Of a stretch of DNA of 46,975 nucleotides, positions 42,607 through 46,975 are shown piece by piece; the stretch's first letter is position 1, and each line of letters begins with the position of its first letter. The stretch is from Bacteroidales bacterium (GTDB taxonomy: Bacteria; Bacteroidota; Bacteroidia; Bacteroidales; UBA10428), in assembly GCA_016933335.1 (NCBI GenBank), contig JAFGBD010000067.1, positions 1 through 46,975 of the forward strand, written 5' to 3'. The position numbers were made by a program, and so were the translations under genes. Under the pieces are notes generated by a model that was given only the letters and a program-made list of their open reading frames with translations, ran no database searches and was not told where the DNA came from.

Positions 42607-43965
42607 TCAGAATGACAAGGTAAAGACTGTTTCCTTATCAGGTACTGAATGGGCAGTAATTGAGCCACTGTGCAGTCTCAGTATCTGTTTTGAAAGACTT
42701 AATCCGATTCCTGAACCTGAAGGCTTGGTGGTAAAAAAAGGAATGAAGATCTTGTCCAGCACATCATCCAGGATGCCGGGTCCGTTATCAATAACCTGCA
42801 TGGTGACTCTCCCGCGCTTATTTAAAAAGCCTATAAGCTGAATGATACCATTCTTTTTATTGTTCAGGGCATATATGGAATTTTTTATCAGGTTAATAAG
42901 TACCTGTTCAATCAGCTGTTCATCCGCCATTATATTCATATTTTCAGGATCTGAACTGATTATAAACTGAATATGTTGCTGCTGGATTTCCTCTTCCATA
43001 ATTTTTTTAATGTGCCTGAATATCTCAGAAACACTGCATACCTTAAAATTAGGTTTCGGGATACGTGTTAAGTTTCTGTATGTATTTACGAAATGCAAAA
43101 GTCCGGTACTTCTTTTGTTGATTGTCTGCAATGCTTCCCTGATCTCATCCAGTGCAGCATCCTCAACCTTAATGTCTGCCTTTCCGTCTGATTTACCCGA
43201 ATCTTCCAGCATATTGTTCAATGTGGAAGACAAAGATGCAATGGGTGTAATGGAGTTCATGATTTCGTGGGTAAGTACCCGGATCAGCTTCTGCCATGCT
43301 TCTGTTTCCTGATCCTCCAGGACATTCTGAATGTTTTTGATGGTGGCAAGGATGATTTCCTTGTCTTTGATTTTAATGGTTGTGGCATAAATGGCGAGCT
43401 GGAGAATATCTTCTTCATCATTTACCCGAATAAGTTTGTTCTCCCCGGGTTTAATCCTTAATAATACTTCTACCAGTTCAGGGCTCAAATGTGCCAGTCC
43501 GTTGATATTTTTAAGGCTTGTAACCTGAAAAAGCTTTTTGGCTGCCTTGTTGATGAGTTCAATGTTTCCGTCACCACGGTAAGCTATCAAACTTACATCA
43601 ATGCTCTGAACGATGGTTTGCAGGTAATGAAAATGCTCTTCCTTCTCTGACCGGACTTTCTGGAAGTCTTCAATCACTTCATTGAAGGCTTTATTTAAAT
43701 CCACAAATGAGCTTCCCATACCTTCTATATGAAAAGTGCGGGTAAACTCTGAAAACCTGATTGACTCAAGAAAGCTGGTTAATTCCCTGTTCGTTTTATC
43801 CACATACCTTATCAATGAAGCTACCTGGAAGACAATCGTCAGACTGATAATTACCGGAGCAATAAAATACTCGCCTTTATTAAAATAATAAAAAACCAGA
43901 AACATGGTCACAGCAAGAATCAGGATCCTGACTGTTAAATTGAACCTGAAGTTTTTAAAGCTCAT
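42607..43965 (-). CDS. Sensor histidine kinase (NtrY-like)
   Basis: A 452-residue kinase. Two membrane helices (about 10-27 and 34-52) bracket only a short periplasmic loop, so the signal is probably sensed in the membrane or cytoplasm. A linker/HAMP-like stretch and a PAS-like domain (about 115-215) follow. The H box is RVLTHEIMNSITPIASL with phosphorylated His233; the ATPase part has NLIKNSIYAL (N box), DNGPGILD (G1), FFTTKPSGSGIGLSL (F/G2). The layout resembles NtrY-type kinases. Its start overlaps the end of the regulator gene by 11 bases, so the pair is translationally coupled. The signal is unknown. Confidence 0.92.
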   Translation of the reverse strand: MSFKNFRFNLTVRILILAVTMFLVFYYFNKGEYFIAPVIISLTIVFQVASLIRYVDKTNRELTSFLESIRFSEFTRTFHIEGMGSSFVDLNKAFNEVIEDFQKVRSEKEEHFHYLQTIVQSIDVSLIAYRGDGNIELINKAAKKLFQVTSLKNINGLAHLSPELVEVLLRIKPGENKLIRVNDEEDILQLAIYATTIKIKDKEIILATIKNIQNVLEDQETEAWQKLIRVLTHEIMNSITPIASLSSTLNNMLEDSGKSDGKADIKVEDAALDEIREALQTINKRSTGLLHFVNTYRNLTRIPKPNFKVCSVSEIFRHIKKIMEEEIQQQHIQFIISSDPENMNIMADEQLIEQVLINLIKNSIYALNNKKNGIIQLIGFLNKRGRVTMQVIDNGPGILDDVLDKIFIPFFTTKPSGSGIGLSLSKQILRLHSGSITAHSVPDKETVFTLSF

Positions 43966-45331
43966 ATTTTTCCATTCTACGGTAAAGAGAGGTTCTTGTG
44001 AGTCCCAGCTCCTGTGCGGCCTGTGTAATGTTCCCCTGATTTTGTTTTAAAACCCTTTGAATGATATTTTTCTCAATCTCCTCAAGATTATATGTTTCAA
44101 GGTCAATATCAGCATCTTTCTTCCTGGGTGATGATAAAATAAAATCATCCGGTTCAAGAAAATTCGATTCACACATAATGATGGCACGCTCTATTGCGTG
44201 TTGCAGTTCACGAACATTCCCCGGCCAGGAATAATGCATGAGCTTTTTAATGGCAGACGGATTTATTCCTTTAACAGACTTCTTGTATTTTTTCTGATAA
44301 GATTTAAGAAAGTGATTCGCAAGCAACGGAATGTCCTCTGCTCTGTCTCTTAATGCCGGGAGATGAATTTCAACCGTATTCACCCTGTATAAAAGATCCT
44401 GGCGGAAATCACCGTTTCCTGCCATTTCATAAAGATCATTGTTGGTTGCACAGATCAGTCTGACATCAATCGGGATTGGTTTGTTGGCACCTACCCGTGT
44501 TATTTCACGTCTTTCGATCACTGTTAACAGCTTCGTCTGCAGGGGTAGTGACAAATTACCTATTTCATCAAGAAAAAGGGTGCCTTTGGACGCAATTTCA
44601 AACCGTCCCGGTTTTTCTTTTTTAGCATCAGTGAATGCCCCCTTTTCATGTCCAAAAAGTTCACTTTCGAAAAGTGTTTCAGTAATTGACCCCAGGTCGA
44701 CACTTATAAATACTTCATCTTTCCTTACGGAATCCCTGTGCAAAGCGCGTGCAACCAGTTCCTTGCCGGTTCCGTTCTCACCAAGAATGAGCACATTGGC
44801 ATCTGTGTTTGCGACCTTCTTGATGGTGGCAAATACCTGTTGCATTCCTGACGAATTGCCTATGAAATCATGAAAAGGCTGATCAAGCACCGCACACATT
44901 TCTTTTTGTTTGTTTCTCAGGCTGTCTGCTTCAAGTCTTGATCTTCTCAACTTGATGGATGCTGAAACCGTTGCCACCATTTTCTCATTTTGCCATGGCT
45001 TCAGGACAAAATCCGTAGCACCTGATTTCATTGCCTTTACAGCTTTTTCTGCATCACCATAAGCAGTTATGAAAACCACAACCGCATCAGGATCAATATC
45101 CAGAATCTTATCCAGCCAGCCAAATCCTTCCTGCCCGCTAATGGCATCTTTACTGAAATTCATGTCAAGAAGGATAACATCAAAATTTTCAGATGCCATG
45201 TACTCAGGAATTTTCTCAGGACTGCTTAAAGTTGTTATTGATTCCACATATGGTTTAAGCAATAGCTTCAGTGCAAAAAGTATGTCCTCGTTATCATCGA
45301 TTGCAAGTATTTTGCCGGTTTTTTCAAGCAT
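43955..45331 (-). CDS. Sigma-54-dependent response regulator (NtrC family)
   Basis: A 458-residue activator. The receiver domain has Asp12/Asp13 and phospho-acceptor Asp56 (VILLDMNF). The AAA+ domain has Walker A GENGTGKELVAR, the sigma-54-contacting loop GAFTDA (the usual GAFTGA with Asp for Gly), Walker B-like GTLFLDEIGNLSL and an R-finger region (LLYRVNTVEIHLPALRDR). The C-terminal Fis-type HTH is NIIQRVLKQNQGNITQAAQELGLTRTSLYRR (core GNITQAAQELG). It should activate sigma-54 promoters once phosphorylated by the adjacent kinase. The divergent efflux operon is its most likely target. Confidence 0.94.
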   Translation of the reverse strand: MLEKTGKILAIDDNEDILFALKLLLKPYVESITTLSSPEKIPEYMASENFDVILLDMNFSKDAISGQEGFGWLDKILDIDPDAVVVFITAYGDAEKAVKAMKSGATDFVLKPWQNEKMVATVSASIKLRRSRLEADSLRNKQKEMCAVLDQPFHDFIGNSSGMQQVFATIKKVANTDANVLILGENGTGKELVARALHRDSVRKDEVFISVDLGSITETLFESELFGHEKGAFTDAKKEKPGRFEIASKGTLFLDEIGNLSLPLQTKLLTVIERREITRVGANKPIPIDVRLICATNNDLYEMAGNGDFRQDLLYRVNTVEIHLPALRDRAEDIPLLANHFLKSYQKKYKKSVKGINPSAIKKLMHYSWPGNVRELQHAIERAIIMCESNFLEPDDFILSSPRKKDADIDLETYNLEEIEKNIIQRVLKQNQGNITQAAQELGLTRTSLYRRMEKYEL

Positions 45332-45393
45332 GTAATGACGGTTTTAAAATCGGTTTAAAAACAAAATTAAACATATTTTTTTAAATGTTCGAT

Positions 45394-45422
45394 TTCGTAC
45401 TATTTCTGTAGCATATTCGTAC
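45394..45422. promoter_or_regulatory. Tandem TTCGTAC heptamers, candidate activator-binding sites
   Basis: TTCGTAC at 45394-45400 and 45416-45422, exactly 22 bases apart (two helical turns), between the regulator and the efflux adaptor genes. They sit about 95-120 bases upstream of the start site predicted from the -24/-12 element, where NtrC-type activators bind. Confidence 0.45.
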
Positions 45423-45488
45423 AAATTGATTCACAATGAATTGTATAAGACAAACATATATTTCTGAAATTTAGCATCATATGCATTT

Positions 45489-45504
45489 TGGCATAATTAA
45501 TGAT
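45489..45504 (+). promoter_or_regulatory. Candidate sigma-54 promoter of the efflux operon
   Basis: TGGCATAATTAATGAT: the invariant GG (45490-45491) is followed after 10 bases by GA, where GC is expected. TGGCA matches the -24 element. The start site would be near 45515, favouring translation from the ATG at 45532 or 45541. Confidence 0.45.
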
Positions 45505-45531
45505 ATATTTAACAAAATTTTTCATCAGGCT

Positions 45532-46797
45532 ATGGAAGGAATGGACAGAAAAATAGAGAAAAAAGGAATTGATAAAAAATATTACTGGATTGGAGGCATC
45601 TCACTGATCATCTTGCTGGCATTTATCAAAATCATCTTTGGTGATAGCAGTTCCAAACTGAACATTGACACTGAGAGAATTACGATCCGTGAAGTCATAT
45701 TTGACAAATACCAGGATTATATTTCTGTTAACGGAACGGTTGAGCCGATAAAAACCATTTACCTGGATGCCATTGAAGGTGGCAGGGTCGAGGAAATACT
45801 GATAGAAGAAGGCAACATGGTTAAAAAGGGCGATGTGATCATCAGGCTAAGCAATACAAACCTGTTGCTGGAAATATCCAATAACGAAGCAACAGTTGCC
45901 AGAGCAATCAACGACTTAAAAGCCACACAGATAAACCTTGAAAATCAGAAGATTGCCAGTGAAACCCGGATTCTGGACCTGCAATACCAGTTGTTAAAAC
46001 TTAAAAGAACCTTTGAACAATACAATTCATTGATTAAGAGCAATCATATTTCAAAGGAGGAATATGAATATGCAAGCGAACAGTATGAACTAACCGTCAA
46101 GCAGCTTGAGCTGCAGAAACAGAAATACCATCATGATTCATTATATATGATATCGAGGATCAGGGCAGATGAAGAATCCATCCGGAGAATGCAGAATAAT
46201 CTTGAGCTGGTCAGAGGCAGGCTCGACAATCTGGATATCAAAGCCCCGGTTGATGGCGAGCTGGCAACACTTAATCCCGAGATCGGCGAAGTGGTTAATC
46301 ACGGTTCCCGGATAGGTACCATTAATATTCTTGACTCATATAAAATGCGTGTGGATATTGACGAGCATTATATTGCACGTATCAACAGGGGATTGAAAGG
46401 AGATTTTGAATTTGCAGCCGACACGCATCATCTGATAATTACCAAGGTATATCCCGAAGTCAGAAGCGGAACCTTTGTCGTTGATATGGAATTTACCAGC
46501 GATATCCCCTCGCAGATAAGAATCGGACAGACAGCCAGGATAAGACTGGAACTTGGCGCTGCAGAAGATGCACTGTTGCTCGCGAAAGGAGGATTTTATC
46601 AGAGCACCGGCGGACAATGGGTATATGTCGTAAATGAAAGCGGGAACCTTGCAGTTAAGCGCGACATCAGGATTGGCAGACAGAACCCCAGATATTATGA
46701 AGTACTGGAGGGATTGCAGGCCGGAGAAAAAGTCATCGTCTCAAACTATGACAACTTCGGAAACATGGATAAACTGATACTAAAAAATTCAGAATGA
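45532..46797 (+). CDS. Periplasmic adaptor (HlyD/MacA-type) of an efflux system
   Basis: About 421 residues. One N-terminal membrane helix ([21 protein letters not shown]) is followed by a lipoyl-like half motif ([41 protein letters not shown]), a long coiled-coil hairpin (about residues 105-210, rich in Glu/Gln/Leu), the second lipoyl half ([20 protein letters not shown]) and beta-barrel/membrane-proximal domains ([30 protein letters not shown]). Such adaptors link an inner-membrane transporter to a TolC-like channel. The ABC ATPase gene 22 bases downstream indicates a MacA-MacB-like tripartite pump. I prefer the ATG at 45532 (or 45541) over that at 45481, which overlaps the promoter element. 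Confidence 0.9.
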   Translation: MEGMDRKIEKKGIDKKYYWIGGISLIILLAFIKIIFGDSSSKLNIDTERITIREVIFDKYQDYISVNGTVEPIKTIYLDAIEGGRVEEILIEEGNMVKKGDVIIRLSNTNLLLEISNNEATVARAINDLKATQINLENQKIASETRILDLQYQLLKLKRTFEQYNSLIKSNHISKEEYEYASEQYELTVKQLELQKQKYHHDSLYMISRIRADEESIRRMQNNLELVRGRLDNLDIKAPVDGELATLNPEIGEVVNHGSRIGTINILDSYKMRVDIDEHYIARINRGLKGDFEFAADTHHLIITKVYPEVRSGTFVVDMEFTSDIPSQIRIGQTARIRLELGAAEDALLLAKGGFYQSTGGQWVYVVNESGNLAVKRDIRIGRQNPRYYEVLEGLQAGEKVIVSNYDNFGNMDKLILKNSE

Positions 46798-46819
46798 CAA
46801 TTATTCAATTTCAAAAAAC

Positions 46820-46975
46820 ATGATAAAAACGATCGAACTTACAAAGATATTCAGGACAGATGAAGTTGAAACAACAGCACTTAATAAAGTTGATATTGCT
46901 GTCAGCCAGGGTGAATTCGTTGCCGTTATGGGTCCGTCCGGATGCGGAAAATCAACCCTGTTAAATGTTTTGGGA
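46820..46975 (+). CDS. ABC transporter ATP-binding protein (MacB/LolD type), 3' truncated by window end
   Basis: The first 52 codons only. After [11 protein letters not shown] and [20 protein letters not shown] comes an intact Walker A ([13 protein letters not shown]). The spacing and the TTALNKVD pattern are typical of the MacB/LolD/FtsE group, whose ATPase subunits power efflux or lipoprotein release. It follows the adaptor gene by 22 bases; permease genes would lie beyond the window. The subfamily cannot be fixed from this fragment. Confidence 0.88.
   Translation, partial: MIKTIELTKIFRTDEVETTALNKVDIAVSQGEFVAVMGPSGCGKSTLLNVLG

Noticed and set aside
45457..45464. TATATTTC as a sigma-70-type -7 box for the efflux adaptor
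   Set aside because: No -33 box lies 19-21 bases upstream; the sigma-54-like element nearer the gene fits the divergent NtrC-type activator better.
1..46975. tRNA, rRNA, CRISPR, insertion sequence, prophage or integrase in the window
   Set aside because: Read for, but no tRNA-like cloverleaf, direct-repeat/spacer array, transposase motif or phage gene was seen.

Overview
The window is about 47 kb of a Bacteroidota chromosome, probably Bacteroidales or a close relative; the order is an inference. The phylum call rests on type IX secretion genes (gldJ, porU, porV, two PorP/SprF family genes), a secreted protein with a type B T9SS sorting domain, a short RpoD-type sigma factor, several TAnnTTTG-like -7 boxes with little Shine-Dalgarno signal, and a NUDIX-type sugar regulator. 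I saw no tRNA, rRNA, CRISPR array, insertion sequence or prophage. Most of the window looks like vertically inherited core genome, with one small polysaccharide-degradation cassette.

Layout. 1-4166: the 3' part of a very large T9SS cargo protein with Ig/PKD-like modules, then a PorP/SprF gene, the usual pairing for type B cargo. 4363-8839: site-2 protease with CBS domains, overlapping Na+/Ca2+ antiporter, beta-CASP metallo-hydrolase and a PPDK-regulator-type kinase/pyrophosphorylase. 8898-10214: a membrane-anchored protein of unknown function and an isoprenylcysteine/phospholipid methyltransferase-like protein, both on the minus strand. 10451-19016: a NUDIX-winged-helix regulator transcribed away from an MFS symporter, GH10 lipoprotein, cytoplasmic-looking GH3 and GH9 lipoprotein. 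A perfect 13-3-13 palindrome lies between regulator and symporter and overlaps the predicted symporter promoter. 19022-28705: murF, gldJ and a second PorP/SprF gene (minus), then porU, porV and ispF (plus). 28895-35469: DedA-like membrane protein, universal stress protein, NTF2-like lipoprotein, DinB-like protein and two tandem long-chain acyl-CoA ligases. 35933-42514: HtrA/Deg protease, RpoD-type sigma factor, recA, bcp, mnmD, DNA polymerase IV and an HU protein. 42607-46975: an NtrY/NtrC-type two-component pair transcribed away from an efflux adaptor and the start of a MacB/LolD-type ATPase.

Working together. The T9SS cluster supplies the sortase/outer-membrane shuttle pair PorU-PorV and the lipoprotein GldJ; the protein at the left edge is a likely substrate. 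In the glycan cassette, surface or periplasmic GH10 and GH9 lipoproteins would cut xylan or beta-glucan, the symporter would import oligosaccharides, and the GH3, which has no signal peptide, would hydrolyse them in the cytoplasm; no SusC/SusD pair lies beside it. The two-component pair probably controls the divergent efflux operon through sigma-54: a near-consensus -24/-12 element lies just before the adaptor gene, with a tandem heptamer about 95-120 bases upstream of the expected start site.

The strongest new leads are the NUDIX-regulator palindrome and the candidate sigma-54 promoter. I found no clearly undescribed multi-gene system; the least explained gene is the anchored protein at 8898-9587.
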